From Zoogloea sp. LCSB751 (GTDB lineage Bacteria > Pseudomonadota > Gammaproteobacteria > Burkholderiales > Rhodocyclaceae), in the NCBI RefSeq assembly GCF_002028455.1, contig NZ_MWUM01000010.1:1-64000 (forward strand): DNA of 64,000 nt. Reading direction: 5' to 3'. Position 1 is the first letter of the stretch, and each line of letters starts with the position of its first letter. A program made the translations under genes and the position numbers. Positions 30,598 to 39,605 of the stretch are shown here, piece after piece. The notes beneath the pieces are model-generated. The model did not search any database. It worked only from the letters and a program-made list of their open reading frames with translations, and was not told the DNA's origin.

Positions 30598-31782
30598 TCA
30601 CCACTTCCAGGCCCAGGCGGCGCCGAGCCATTGCTGCGACATGCGCACATTCACACCGGCGCTGGGGCCGCTGCCGCGTACCTCCTCCCCGAAGACGCGG
30701 GTGTAGACCAGCGACAGTTCGTGGCTGGCGTCCATCGCCCAGGTGGCGCCGAGGGTGGCATGGTCCTGCGGGGTGACCGGGGCCAGGTAGTCGAGGGTGG
30801 TGCTCTCCTTGCCGACGATCTGGGTGCCGTGGCTGTAGCCGGTGCGCAGGGTCAGTGCGGGGGTGGCCTGCCAGGACGCGCCGATCCGCGAGATGGTCTG
30901 GCTGCGCCAGCCGAAGCCGGGCTGCGGGGCGGTGAGGGCATTGGCGAGGGAATCGATGTCGCCCCAGTTCACGCGCATCAGGTCGGCGGCGATCACGATG
31001 CCGTCGCGTGGCCGCCAGGCGACGCCGACGCCGTAGCGCTCCGGCACGTCGAACTCGCCGGAGTGGGCGAGCAGGTTGCGGTAGGCCTTCAGCTTGCCCA
31101 TGCGCATGCGGGCTGCGTACATGGCGCCGAGGGTCAGTTGGTCGCTGACCTGACCGGTCCAGCCGAGCTTGAAGCCGGCGCCGGTTGAGCTCTCGTTCCC
31201 CTGGCCTTCCTGGCCGAGGCCGTCCGGCACGCCGCTGACGCGGAAGCGCTGGTAGGCCAGATCGAGGGACACGCCGACCGCCTGGCCGGGGCCGAGGCGC
31301 AGCGCGTAGGTCGGGGCGACGATGACCTGCATCAGCTTGGCGGCGTCGTTGGCGCTGCCGGGGCCGCCGAGGATGGAGGTGTCGTACTGGGTGGTGACGC
31401 CGTTGCCGTAGACGGACACGCCGACCGACTGGCGCTCGTCGAGCACGCGGTTGTAACCGAATTCGGGGATCGGGATGGCCTTCACGCCGTCGCCGTCGAA
31501 ATCGGTGTTGCCGAAGGTGGACGCCGGCTTGGGCAGCACCACCGCCAGGCCGAGGTCGAGGCGGTTGCCGACGAAGGCCATGCCGGCCGGGTTGTTGGCG
31601 GCGGCCAGCGCGTCCTGGGGCAGCGCGATGGAGGCGCCGCCCATGCCCTGGGCCTTGATGCCGTAGCCGTGGGGCATGGTGCCGTTGGTGGCGTGGGCGG
31701 GCAGCGCCGCGGCGAGGAGGGCCGCGCCGGCGGCGGGCAGACAGTGGTGGCGCCAGCGGGGGCGAAGAGTGGCGGGGTTCAT
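30598..31782 (-). CDS. FadL/TodX family outer-membrane hydrocarbon porin
   Basis: A 394-residue outer-membrane protein with a signal peptide (ending near LPAHATN). The mature N terminus GYGIKAQGMGGASIALPQD and NPAGMAFVGNRLDLGL are characteristic of FadL-type channels, and the barrel ends in WAWKW. FadL relatives in catabolic operons take up hydrophobic aromatics by lateral diffusion. Its ATG overlaps the stop of the upstream SDR gene (ATGA). Homologues in toluene, styrene and xylene clusters support uptake of the pathway substrate. Confidence 0.9.
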   Translation of the reverse strand: MNPATLRPRWRHHCLPAAGAALLAAALPAHATNGTMPHGYGIKAQGMGGASIALPQDALAAANNPAGMAFVGNRLDLGLAVVLPKPASTFGNTDFDGDGVKAIPIPEFGYNRVLDERQSVGVSVYGNGVTTQYDTSILGGPGSANDAAKLMQVIVAPTYALRLGPGQAVGVSLDLAYQRFRVSGVPDGLGQEGQGNESSTGAGFKLGWTGQVSDQLTLGAMYAARMRMGKLKAYRNLLAHSGEFDVPERYGVGVAWRPRDGIVIAADLMRVNWGDIDSLANALTAPQPGFGWRSQTISRIGASWQATPALTLRTGYSHGTQIVGKESTTLDYLAPVTPQDHATLGATWAMDASHELSLVYTRVFGEEVRGSGPSAGVNVRMSQQWLGAAWAWKW

Positions 31783-32561
31783 GACAGCAGCTCCGTGATG
31801 GTGGAAAGGGCTTGCTCGGGGCCGAGGGCGGCGTAGCCGCCATCCACCGCCAGGTTGGTGCCGGTGATGAAGCGGGCGTGGTCGGAGCACAGGAAGAGCA
31901 CCGCATCGGCCACTTCGGCGGGGTCGCCGATGCGGCCGAGCATGTGGAAGGGGCGGGCGACCCGCTCCACCTTGTCGCGGTCGCCGCCGGAGATCTGGTC
32001 GAGGATGCCGGACCAGGTCCAGCCCGGCGACACGGCATTCACGCGGATGCCTTCCGGGGCCAGGTCCAGCGCCGCGCTGCGGGTCAGTTGCAGGACCGCG
32101 GCCTTGCTGGCCGGATAGGTCCAGCGCCCGGCCTGGGCCACGCCGGCGCTGGTGGAGCCGAAGTTCACCACCGCGCCGCCGTTCTGCAGCTGCGGGCGTG
32201 CGGCGCGCAGGAAGCCGACGGCGCCGAAGAGATTCACCGCGAAGGCCTTCTCCCAGTCGCTGCGCGGCGAGTCGGGGCCTTGATCGGCATATACGGCGGC
32301 CACGTTGACCAGGCAGTCGAGGCGTCCGAAAGCCTGCACGGTTGCCGCCACGCAGGCTTCGATGTCGCTGTCGCGGGCCACGTCGGTGGCGACGAAGCGC
32401 GCCGCGTCGGCGAGTTCGGCGGCCAGCCGCTCGCCGCCGGCCCGGTCGATGTCGGCGATGACGACCCGCGCGCCGGCGGCAACGAAGGCGCGGGCTACCG
32501 CCGCACCGATCAGGGTGGCGCCGCCGCTGACGATGGCCACCTTGTCCTTGAGTCCTCTCAT
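31779..32561 (-). CDS. Short-chain dehydrogenase/reductase
   Basis: A 260-residue classical SDR. The cofactor motif is SGGATLIGAAVA near residue 13, a variant of TGxxxGIG. The acidic residue in IADID suggests NAD preference. The catalytic Ser lies in NFGSTSAG and Tyr/Lys in YPASK at about residue 155. In this operon it is a good candidate for the dehydrogenase that re-aromatises a cis-dihydrodiol or oxidises an alcohol made by one of the two oxygenases. The exact reaction is unknown. Confidence 0.9.
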   Translation of the reverse strand: MRGLKDKVAIVSGGATLIGAAVARAFVAAGARVVIADIDRAGGERLAAELADAARFVATDVARDSDIEACVAATVQAFGRLDCLVNVAAVYADQGPDSPRSDWEKAFAVNLFGAVGFLRAARPQLQNGGAVVNFGSTSAGVAQAGRWTYPASKAAVLQLTRSAALDLAPEGIRVNAVSPGWTWSGILDQISGGDRDKVERVARPFHMLGRIGDPAEVADAVLFLCSDHARFITGTNLAVDGGYAALGPEQALSTITELLS

Positions 32562-32585
32562 TGGGGTTCCTTTCTGCTTGTCCGC

Positions 32586-33134
32586 TCAGCCGGCGAGGGC
32601 TGCTTCGGGGATCGGGGCGGGCTGCGGCGCCGGGCCGAGACGGCCCTGACAGAACAGCAACGGGTTGCGGCTGTTCCAGCGGTAGCGCAGCACGCGGCCG
32701 ATCAGGATCAGGTGGTCGCCGCCGGGGTAGACCGCTTCGCGCTGGCATTCGAACTGGGCCACCGCGCCGGCCAGCAGGGGGGCGCCACCGGCGCCGGGCT
32801 GGGTGACGAGGCCGGCGAACTTGTCCGGACCGGGGCGGCCGAAGCGGTTGCACAGCTCAAGCTGGCCGTCGGCCAGCACGTTCACCGCGAAGTGGCTGCC
32901 GCTGCGGAAGGCGTCCAGGTTGGGCGACTGGCGCGACAGGCTCCACAGGATCAGCGGCGGGTCGAGCGAGACGGTGTTGAAGGAGCTGGCGGTGACGCCC
33001 ACCGGCCGGCCGCCGTCGGCCAGCGTGGTGATCACCGTGACGCCGGTGGCGAAACTGCCGAGGGCGCGGCGCAGGCCGGACGGGTCGGCGGCGTCCAGCT
33101 CGCCGTCCCAGCGGGGGGCGGGATCAGGCTGCAC
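32586..33134 (-). CDS. Flavin reductase, probable partner of the StyA-like monooxygenase
   Basis: A 182-residue protein of the flavin-reductase-like (HpaC/StyB-type) family. It has the motifs ATGVTVITT at about residue 32, GVTASSFNTVSLDPPLILW for flavin binding and HFAVNVLA in the middle. It overlaps the StyA-like gene by 11 bases, so the two are translationally coupled. It would use NAD(P)H to supply free reduced FAD to that monooxygenase. Confidence 0.9.
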   Translation of the reverse strand: MQPDPAPRWDGELDAADPSGLRRALGSFATGVTVITTLADGGRPVGVTASSFNTVSLDPPLILWSLSRQSPNLDAFRSGSHFAVNVLADGQLELCNRFGRPGPDKFAGLVTQPGAGGAPLLAGAVAQFECQREAVYPGGDHLILIGRVLRYRWNSRNPLLFCQGRLGPAPQPAPIPEAALAG

Positions 33135-34389
33135 AGGGCACCGTCCTTTCGGCGACGAAGCGGCGGGCTTCGTCCAGGTCGGCGATCCACGGCCAGTAGT
33201 TGCGCGGGTCGTCGAAGCAGCGCATGAAGGCGTCGCCCACCGGCGGGTGCTGGGAGGCCGCGCCGAGCACTTCCATCACCGGTGCGCCGGGCGGCTTGAG
33301 CAGCGCGTTGGTGAAGGCGGTGGTGTACATCGCCGATTCGGCCCAGAAGGTCTCGAAGCTGTCTTCCATCCATGCCGCGTCGAAGGCGCCGTTGCCGCGG
33401 GCCTGGATGCGCGACACCAGGTGGCGGACCATGCGCGCGGCGTTGTTTGAGCCCTGGCCGGCGATCGGGTCGTTGAGCACTGCGGTGTCGCCGATGGCCA
33501 TCACCAGGCCGCCGGAGGGCAGGCGGCCGACCGGCTTGCGCACGGTGGGGGTGAAGGCGCCCTTCAGCCAGGCGTCGTCGTCGGTCAGTTCGGCACCGTC
33601 CAGGTGGTGAAGGTCGTCAGGGGCGAACTCGGCGATCACCTGGCGGGCGATCTCCAGCAGTTCCTTGCCGTCCTTCGCGTCCTGGAAGCGGTCCATCGGG
33701 CCGCCGGGAATCGCTTCGAACAGGAAGCTGCGGCACTCGCCCTTGGTGTGGGTGTAGAAGGGCAGCGAGAAGAACTCGCCGACGCCGGCCACGAAGTTGA
33801 AGCGCAGGGGACGGAAGGGCACCCGCTTCCACGGCCGGTCGCCGAGCATCTTCGGGCCGGTGAGCAGCAGTGCGGCCAAGTTGCGCGGCGGGCTGAGGTG
33901 CTCGCTGCGTTCGTCGTCGCGGGCGAAGAAGGCGTTGATCTGGCCCTTGCCGGCCGCCACCATGGTCAGGTCGGATTCGGCGGCGATCTTTTCCAGGTCG
34001 GCCACCGACACGGCCTGGATGACCAGCTTGCCGCCACGGCGCGGGAATTCCTGCAGCCAGCGGGAGAACTTGGTGCGCTGGTCGAGGGCCTGGCCCTGCA
34101 GGTCGCCGAGGCGGCCTTGCACGGTGAGGCCGATGCGGCCGTCCGGCCCGCGGAAATCCACGTGCATGCCTTCGCCGAAGGGCACCACGTCTTCCCAGAA
34201 GTTGAGGCCGAGGGCCCGTTCGGTGGCCAGCGCGCTGTCGAACAGGAAGGCGGTGCTGGGGATGCGGCTGTTGAGCGCTTGTTCCGCCGTCCGGTCGGTG
34301 TAGACGGTGACGGCATAGCCCTTGTCGAGCAGGGCGAAGCCGAGCAGCAGGCCGGCCTGGCCGCCGCCGATCAATGAAATCTTGCGCAT
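33124..34389 (-). CDS. StyA-like FAD-dependent styrene/indole monooxygenase
   Basis: A 421-residue flavoprotein monooxygenase. The FAD-binding motif LIGGGQAGLLLG opens the protein, followed by VTVYTDR as in styrene monooxygenase StyA. A late FAD-contact motif reads GDTAVLNDPIAGQGSN. It lacks its own NADH domain, so it depends on the flavin reductase that overlaps its 3' end. This is the group E two-component type that epoxidises styrene or oxidises indole. The start at 34389 gives a family-like N terminus; the frame remains open upstream to 34761 inside the next gene and is not used. The substrate is inferred only at class level. Confidence 0.9.
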   Translation of the reverse strand: MRKISLIGGGQAGLLLGFALLDKGYAVTVYTDRTAEQALNSRIPSTAFLFDSALATERALGLNFWEDVVPFGEGMHVDFRGPDGRIGLTVQGRLGDLQGQALDQRTKFSRWLQEFPRRGGKLVIQAVSVADLEKIAAESDLTMVAAGKGQINAFFARDDERSEHLSPPRNLAALLLTGPKMLGDRPWKRVPFRPLRFNFVAGVGEFFSLPFYTHTKGECRSFLFEAIPGGPMDRFQDAKDGKELLEIARQVIAEFAPDDLHHLDGAELTDDDAWLKGAFTPTVRKPVGRLPSGGLVMAIGDTAVLNDPIAGQGSNNAARMVRHLVSRIQARGNGAFDAAWMEDSFETFWAESAMYTTAFTNALLKPPGAPVMEVLGAASQHPPVGDAFMRCFDDPRNYWPWIADLDEARRFVAERTVPCAA

Positions 34390-34418
34390 GTGCGTGTCCT
34401 CTTTCGTCGATATGGGGT

Positions 34419-34904
34419 TCAGGCCGCCGGCGGCAGGGTGTGCCAGCCTTCCGTGTGCGGGCTGAGGAGCTTCAGGTCGAGGCTGACGTGGGTGAAGCGC
34501 CAGCCGTCCGGGCCTTTTTCCAGTTGGGTGTCGTAGGTGCCGCCGATCCAGTGGGCGGCCGGTGCGCCGCTGTCGGCGGCGATGCGGGCCAGCTCCCACA
34601 GGTACCAGCGGCAGCGGGCGTGCCGCCCGTCGGGTGCCGGCTCGATGAGCGGCGACACCATGTAGTGCAGCGACCAGCGGATGTCCTCGCGGCCGATGCG
34701 GGCCAGCTCGCGGGCGATGTTCTCCGCTCCCTCGTAGCGCCCGAAACCGGCGCATTCCCACACGGCGTCGGCGGCGAACAACGGGCCGAAGATCGCCGGG
34801 TCGTTGTTGCGGTCGGCGCCGAGGGCGTAGGTGGCGACCAGGTTGCGGATCGCCTCGATGTCCTCGAGGCGGGTCAGGCGTGCGGCGAGGGCGGCGGCGT
34901 CCAT
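34419..34904 (-). CDS. NTF2/SnoaL-like protein
   Basis: A 161-residue protein with an NTF2-like (SnoaL_4) fold: an N-terminal helix (LEDIEAIRNLVATYALGAD), a middle segment with VWECAGFGRYEG, and late strands (HWIGGTYDTQLEKGPDGWRFTHVSL). Small beta subunits of Rieske oxygenases share this fold and size, so it could be the beta subunit for the alpha subunit encoded just upstream. It could also be an independent isomerase or dehydratase. It lies two bases from the preceding small gene. Confidence 0.8.
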   Translation of the reverse strand: MDAAALAARLTRLEDIEAIRNLVATYALGADRNNDPAIFGPLFAADAVWECAGFGRYEGAENIARELARIGREDIRWSLHYMVSPLIEPAPDGRHARCRWYLWELARIAADSGAPAAHWIGGTYDTQLEKGPDGWRFTHVSLDLKLLSPHTEGWHTLPPAA

Positions 34905-34906
34905 GT

Positions 34907-35251
34907 TCAGCCCGCCAGTTCGCCGTGGTCGGCGACGAAGCGGCTCTCGTCGAAGCTGTGCGGCACCTTCGGGTCGCCGCCGTACAGCTCGATGTGGGGC
35001 GCCACTTCGGCCAGCGACAGGGCCAGGTTGAACAGGCGGTCGGCGTCCGGCGGCAGCTGGCCGAGGGGGTAGCGGTCCACGTATTCGACGATGTCCTCGA
35101 TGCGCGGCAGCATGGCTTCGTAGAAGGCCCGCAGCTCGCCGCGGGAGGAATGGATGCGGCGCTGCTGGCGGGCGTTCTGGGTGGGCAGGGCCCAGGTGGC
35201 GACCAGCGGTTCGAGGACTTCGAAGGACTTGGGCAGGGCGGTGGCGGTCAT
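34907..35251 (-). CDS. Unknown 114-residue protein in the catabolic operon
   Basis: I do not recognise this family. It is a soluble, mostly helical, acidic 114-residue protein with no signal peptide or cysteine cluster. It lies 11 bp after the Rieske alpha subunit and two bases before the NTF2-like gene. A second possible start at 35266 overlaps the alpha-subunit stop (ATGA), but GAGGAA just upstream of 35251 favours the latter. Its fixed place between oxygenase genes suggests a small accessory or assembly protein. Confidence 0.75.
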   Translation of the reverse strand: MTATALPKSFEVLEPLVATWALPTQNARQQRRIHSSRGELRAFYEAMLPRIEDIVEYVDRYPLGQLPPDADRLFNLALSLAEVAPHIELYGGDPKVPHSFDESRFVADHGELAG

Positions 35252-35262
35252 GGTGGCGTTCC

Positions 35263-36468
35263 TCATTCGGCGTGCATGTAGGCTTCCAGGGCGTGATAGC
35301 CGTGGCGGATCAGGATTTCGTCGTCCTGCAGGTGCATCCACTGCTTGGCGCCGGACTCCAGCGCGGTCTGGGTGTCTTCCATCGTCGCGGTGTCTTCCAG
35401 CCAGGCGTTGCGCTGCAGGGCCTGGGCGTGCTCCAGCGCCCAGCGCTGGCTGTTGGTCTTGGGCGGACGGACGTAGTACTTGCCTTCCCACAGGGTCTTG
35501 TTGTGGGCGATGGGCCAGAACTGGTGGGTGAACCAGATGCCTTCCGAGACGTGCAGCAGCAGGTTGGGGAAGAGCACCGACAGTTCGAAGGAGAAGTCCT
35601 CGCGGCGGTCCGGATTGACGGTCGGCGGCAGCATGGAGGCGCCGCGGCGGGCCACCAGCGAGCCGGTGACCAGCGCGTTGGCGATCTTCGCCACCGGCGT
35701 CGGGTCGTTCTTCAGGGACAGGCAGATCGCCGTGGTGCGGTGCGGGCCGTACAGCTCGACGTTCTGCAGGCCGGACGAGAACACGTTGGGGAAGGAGCCG
35801 GCGTGGATGGTGGCCACGTGGTAGGCCTCGGCGAAGGCGTCGTGGGCGACCTTCCAGTTGCAGTCCAGGTAGGTGTGGTAGCTGAAGCAATGGGACAGCT
35901 CGCCGTAGGGGAAGCCGGCCAGGTGGGTGCCGATGCCGTCGAGAAAGTCCTTCAGCGGGACAACTTTCTCGGCCGGGTCGAGGTTCACGAAGATGAAGCC
36001 TTCCCACACGTCGGTATGCACCGGGGTGAGGGCGTTCTTCTCCTTCTCGAAGCAGGCGTGGAACTTGTTTTCCTCGGGCACCTGCACCAGCTTGCCCTCG
36101 GCGTTGTAGACCCAGCCGTGGAAGCGGCAGGTGACGACGGCGGCCTTGTTGCGGCCGAAGGTCTCTTCGCCGCTCTCGACGATGACTTTGTTGCCCCGGT
36201 GCGAACAGGTGTTGTGATAGCCGCGGACCTGGCCGTCCTTGCCGCGGATGAGGATCACCGAGGTCTTGGCGAAGGCCAGCTTCTTGACCTTGTAGTCGCC
36301 GGGATTGGCGATCTCCTCGACGCGGCCGACCTTCAGCCAGCTCTTCATGAAGACCTTCTTGCGTTCCTCCTCGAAGAACTCGGGGGAGATGCAGGGTTCG
36401 ACGGGGATCGGGCCGGTCCCCAGGTCGGGATACTTGGCGGCCCACTTCAGTTCGGAGGGTGCGTTCAT
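35263..36468 (-). CDS. Rieske ring-hydroxylating oxygenase alpha subunit
   Basis: A 401-residue terminal oxygenase subunit. The Rieske cluster ligands are C88-x-H90 (CSHRGNK) and C114-x2-H117 (CRFHGW). The mononuclear iron site is D210-x3-E-x2-H217-x4-H222 (DAFAEAYHVATIH), where the Asp bridges Rieske and catalytic centres. It should insert one or both oxygen atoms into an aromatic ring, drawing electrons from the ferredoxin and reductase at the end of the operon. No classical beta subunit lies beside it; the NTF2-like protein two genes on is a candidate. Confidence 0.94.
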   Translation of the reverse strand: MNAPSELKWAAKYPDLGTGPIPVEPCISPEFFEEERKKVFMKSWLKVGRVEEIANPGDYKVKKLAFAKTSVILIRGKDGQVRGYHNTCSHRGNKVIVESGEETFGRNKAAVVTCRFHGWVYNAEGKLVQVPEENKFHACFEKEKNALTPVHTDVWEGFIFVNLDPAEKVVPLKDFLDGIGTHLAGFPYGELSHCFSYHTYLDCNWKVAHDAFAEAYHVATIHAGSFPNVFSSGLQNVELYGPHRTTAICLSLKNDPTPVAKIANALVTGSLVARRGASMLPPTVNPDRREDFSFELSVLFPNLLLHVSEGIWFTHQFWPIAHNKTLWEGKYYVRPPKTNSQRWALEHAQALQRNAWLEDTATMEDTQTALESGAKQWMHLQDDEILIRHGYHALEAYMHAE

Positions 36469-36504
36469 CGGATGACTCCTTGGTGTGGTTGGAGGGGGAG
36501 GGAT

Positions 36505-37821
36505 TCAGCGGTCGAGGCCGTACTGGGCGCGGACCAGGTCGCCGATGCCGAGGCGGTCGAGGATGGGCAGCGGGCACAGGAAGGTGACCCGCACCACGCC
36601 GGGCAGGCGGCTGATCTCGATGGAGCCGGTGATGGTGGCGCGGTTGAGGATCTCGTCCGGCGACAGGCCGGTCAGGCGGGCGGCGCGGTCGACGCCGTTG
36701 TGGGTGGCGTCGTTGAGGTTGCGGCCGCTGCCGATGAAGGTGATCGGGCCGTTCTCCTCGATGGCGGTCTGGCCGAAGCGTTCGGCCAGGGCTTTTACCG
36801 CGGCGCGCTGCTCGGCGTTCATCGGGCGGGCCATCGGCGGCAGGTCGTCGGGGCGCTGGAGCAGGATCGGGCCGTCGATGGCGAGGCCCTTGATCACCTC
36901 GACCTGCACCTCCGTCACGCCGGACACGTCGGTGGCGTGGCCGGCCACTTCGCCGTTGCCCTGCTGGGCGTGCATGTCGCCCATGTAGATGCCGGCGCCG
37001 GGCACCTTGACCGGACAGATCAGGATCGCCCCGGCGCGGACCGAGTTGGTGTCCATGTGGCCGTCGGTCTTGTGGGCGTCCAGTTCGGCCTGGGTCATGG
37101 CGTAGGCGTGGGGCGCATCCACCAGGAAGGCGCCGAAGTCGCCGGCGTTGTGGGAGTCCGGCAGATCCTTCGACGGGGTGGTGCCGATGTTGCCGAGAAA
37201 GGGCTGCATGTGCGCCGCCAGGCCGACGATGTCGGTGCGGGCCAGGGACAGGATCGAGTGCTGTTCGGCGTTGGCCGGCAGCGCGGCGTTCTCGCGGGCC
37301 TGGGCGGCGAGGCGTCCGGCGGCGGCGTGGTCCACCGTCAGGGAAACCTTGTTGTCCTTGTCGAGGACGATCACGTAGCCGTTGGTGAAGCGGAAGGCAT
37401 TCACCTCGGCGCCGCACACGTCGCAATGCACCGCGTCGTCGCCGATGCCCTCGATGTGGCTGGGCGGGCTGACCGTGCCGCAGCTGGGGCACAGTTTGGC
37501 GACGAAGGGGTCGCCGAGGTAGCGGCCGTCCACGAAGGACATCACGCCGGAGGAGGTGGCGAGGGAGGTGACCTCCATCGCCTTGATGTGGATCGCCACT
37601 GCGTCGCCGACCTCGGCACCGGCCACCGCGACGGGCTGGGAGACTTCATGGCCACCCTGGAACTTGGGGGTGATCATCGGCCCCCAGCAGCCCGGTGGCG
37701 TGCCGACGCGGATCGTGCCGCCGTCGGCCAGCGGGCCGAGCATGGCGTTGCCCGGCCCGACGATGCCGCGGGTGTAGGTGGTGACGACGACCGATTGTTG
37801 CGGTGTGGTGCTGGTGCTCAT
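36505..37821 (-). CDS. Acetamidase/formamidase family protein with a four-Cys motif
   Basis: A 438-residue protein of the FmdA/AmdA family (GPGNAMLGPLADGG, HIKAMEV, GDMHAQQGNGEVAGHATDVSG). The family hydrolyses formamide, acetamide or similar small amides. A CPSCG ... CDVCG pair at about residues 120-145 looks like a zinc ribbon inserted in the fold. AAGGAG precedes the ATG at 37821; the 64-residue upstream extension is not real. It is the first gene of the catabolic operon, which suggests an amide or N-formyl intermediate, for example N-formylanthranilate, but that is inference. Confidence 0.87.
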   Translation of the reverse strand: MSTSTTPQQSVVVTTYTRGIVGPGNAMLGPLADGGTIRVGTPPGCWGPMITPKFQGGHEVSQPVAVAGAEVGDAVAIHIKAMEVTSLATSSGVMSFVDGRYLGDPFVAKLCPSCGTVSPPSHIEGIGDDAVHCDVCGAEVNAFRFTNGYVIVLDKDNKVSLTVDHAAAGRLAAQARENAALPANAEQHSILSLARTDIVGLAAHMQPFLGNIGTTPSKDLPDSHNAGDFGAFLVDAPHAYAMTQAELDAHKTDGHMDTNSVRAGAILICPVKVPGAGIYMGDMHAQQGNGEVAGHATDVSGVTEVQVEVIKGLAIDGPILLQRPDDLPPMARPMNAEQRAAVKALAERFGQTAIEENGPITFIGSGRNLNDATHNGVDRAARLTGLSPDEILNRATITGSIEISRLPGVVRVTFLCPLPILDRLGIGDLVRAQYGLDR

Positions 37822-38114
37822 GACAGGACTCCTTGCTGGGTAGGGGCTTGCGCCGTCGGGAGGCTGCGGGGTGGGCGAGGCTCGCGACCCTCCGATGTCT
37901 ATGGTTAATTTTTCAATTCGATTTACACTGTAATTTCGATATTCATGGCGAACCTCGACAGAATCGGGCCTCGTCGTCGGTGCCGCTCGCAACGGCCCGG
38001 AACGTGCTAGCAAGGTTATCGACGGGGGTGCGTGCGGAAAATCCGGCGACGCACCTAAACGGATAGGTATTAGTTCTTAGCGGCGCTAGGCAAAGGCCGC
38101 GGGGGAGTCATGAC
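37822..38114. promoter_or_regulatory. Divergent control region of the catabolic operon and its two-component system
   Basis: This 293-bp gap separates the minus-strand operon from the plus-strand kinase. It has an AT-rich core with a perfect TTACA-C-TGTAA dyad at 37923-37933 and a second dyad, ACCTA-N6-TAGGT, at 38053-38068. The right half of the second dyad reads TACCTAT on the minus strand, which fits the NarL/FixJ-type heptamer TACYYMT. No close match to the published StyR/TodT box was found. The response regulator encoded downstream is the obvious candidate binder. Confidence 0.5.
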
Positions 38115-39605
38115 ATGCACGTGGCGACGAATTACCAGGACGTCTTCGACCACGCCAACGACGCGATCTTCATCCACGACGAGGCGAGCGGCGCGATCCT
38201 CGACGCCAACCGGATGGCGGCGCGGATCACCGGTTTTCCGGTGCCGCTGCTGCGCAAGATGCGGGTCGGCGACATCAGCGCGCGGGACCGCGGCTGTGAC
38301 GGTCTTGGTGCATTGGCGCACATTCATCGTGCGGTGGACGAAGGACCGCAGATCTTCGAATGGTGGCTGCGCCAGCCCGACGGCAGCGAGCTGCCGACCG
38401 AGGTGAACCTCAAGCGCATCATCACCGACGGCCATCCGCGGGTGATCGCGCTGGTGCGCGACATCCGCGACCGCAAGCAGGCCGAGGAGCGCCTGGTGGC
38501 GCGGGAGGCCTATTACCGGCGCCTGATCGCCAACATCAGCGACGGCATCGCGATCCTCGACCGCTGCGGCGTGGTGCGCTGGGTCGGGCCGTCGATCCGC
38601 AAGGTGCTGGGCTTTCGCGAACGGGAGGTGCGCGGGCGCAGCATCTTCTCGCGCATCGACCAGGAGGATGCGGCGCGCCTGGCCGGTCAGCTGGAGGCGC
38701 TGGCCCGCAGCGAGGGTGGCGAGGCGAATTTCTGCTGCCGCATCCAGCACCGGGACGGCAGCTGGCGCATTCACGAAGGCAGCTGCGTGAACCTGCTGGA
38801 GGACGACTGCGTGGGTGGCCTGCTGGTGACCTTCCGCGATGTGACCAGCCGCATCGAGGCCGAGGAGCGCGTGCGCCAGCGCGACCTGGAGCTGAGCCAC
38901 ATGGCGCGCCTGTCCACCACCGGCGAGATGGCCTCGGCACTGGCCCACGAGCTCAACCAGCCCTTCTTCGCGATCATGAACTTCGTCGGCGGGGCAGTGC
39001 GCCGCGCCCAGGCCGGCCGGCTCGACGGGGACGCATTGCTGGAGGTGCTGGAGAACACCAAGGTCCAGGCCGAGCGGGCCGGCCGCATCATCCGTACGGT
39101 GCGCAACTTCACGCGCAAGAGCAGCTATCACCGGGAGACCGTGGACATCCGCAAGATCATCGAGGAGATCGCCCCCTTCATCGAGATCGAGGCGCGCTCC
39201 CGGCGCATCCGCGTGCGCTACCGCCTGCTGCGCGAGCCGGCGCTGGTGGATTGCGACTGGGTGCTGATCGAGCAGGTCATCGCCAATATCGCCCGCAACG
39301 GCATCGAGGCCATGTCCGACACGTCGCAGGAGTTGCGCCAGCTCACCATCGCCACCCACCTGACCGCCGCCGGCACCGTCAACGTGTCCATCGAAGACCG
39401 CGGCCACGGCCTGCCGCGGGCCAACCCGGACCGCATCTTCGATGCCTTCTTCACCACCAAGAAGGAAGGCCTCGGCATCGGTCTTTCGCTCTGCCGCTCC
39501 ATCGTCGACTCCCACGGCGGCCACCTGTGGGCTACCCAGGGCGGCGGCGGCGGGGCCAAGTTCCACTTCAGCCTGCCCCTCGCCAGCGGAGACGCCCATG
39601 TCTAG
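38115..39605 (+). CDS. Soluble PAS-PAS sensor histidine kinase (FixL/StyS type)
   Basis: A 496-residue cytoplasmic kinase without membrane helices. It has a first PAS domain at about residues 5-120, a second PAS plus PAC at about 135-255 and a HisKA domain with ALAHELNQP (His at about 278). An ATPase domain follows (NIARNGIEAM, DRGHGLP, FTTKKEGLGIGLSLC). The last eight bases overlap the response regulator gene. It faces away from the aromatic operon, so it probably senses the substrate or redox state in the cytoplasm and controls that operon. Confidence 0.93.
   Translation: MHVATNYQDVFDHANDAIFIHDEASGAILDANRMAARITGFPVPLLRKMRVGDISARDRGCDGLGALAHIHRAVDEGPQIFEWWLRQPDGSELPTEVNLKRIITDGHPRVIALVRDIRDRKQAEERLVAREAYYRRLIANISDGIAILDRCGVVRWVGPSIRKVLGFREREVRGRSIFSRIDQEDAARLAGQLEALARSEGGEANFCCRIQHRDGSWRIHEGSCVNLLEDDCVGGLLVTFRDVTSRIEAEERVRQRDLELSHMARLSTTGEMASALAHELNQPFFAIMNFVGGAVRRAQAGRLDGDALLEVLENTKVQAERAGRIIRTVRNFTRKSSYHRETVDIRKIIEEIAPFIEIEARSRRIRVRYRLLREPALVDCDWVLIEQVIANIARNGIEAMSDTSQELRQLTIATHLTAAGTVNVSIEDRGHGLPRANPDRIFDAFFTTKKEGLGIGLSLCRSIVDSHGGHLWATQGGGGGAKFHFSLPLASGDAHV

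Noticed and set aside
30598..32853. A 751-residue frame that appears to fuse a long N terminus to the FadL-like porin
   Set aside because: The extra residues are the wrong frame of the SDR and flavin reductase genes; the porin has its own ATG and signal peptide at 31782.
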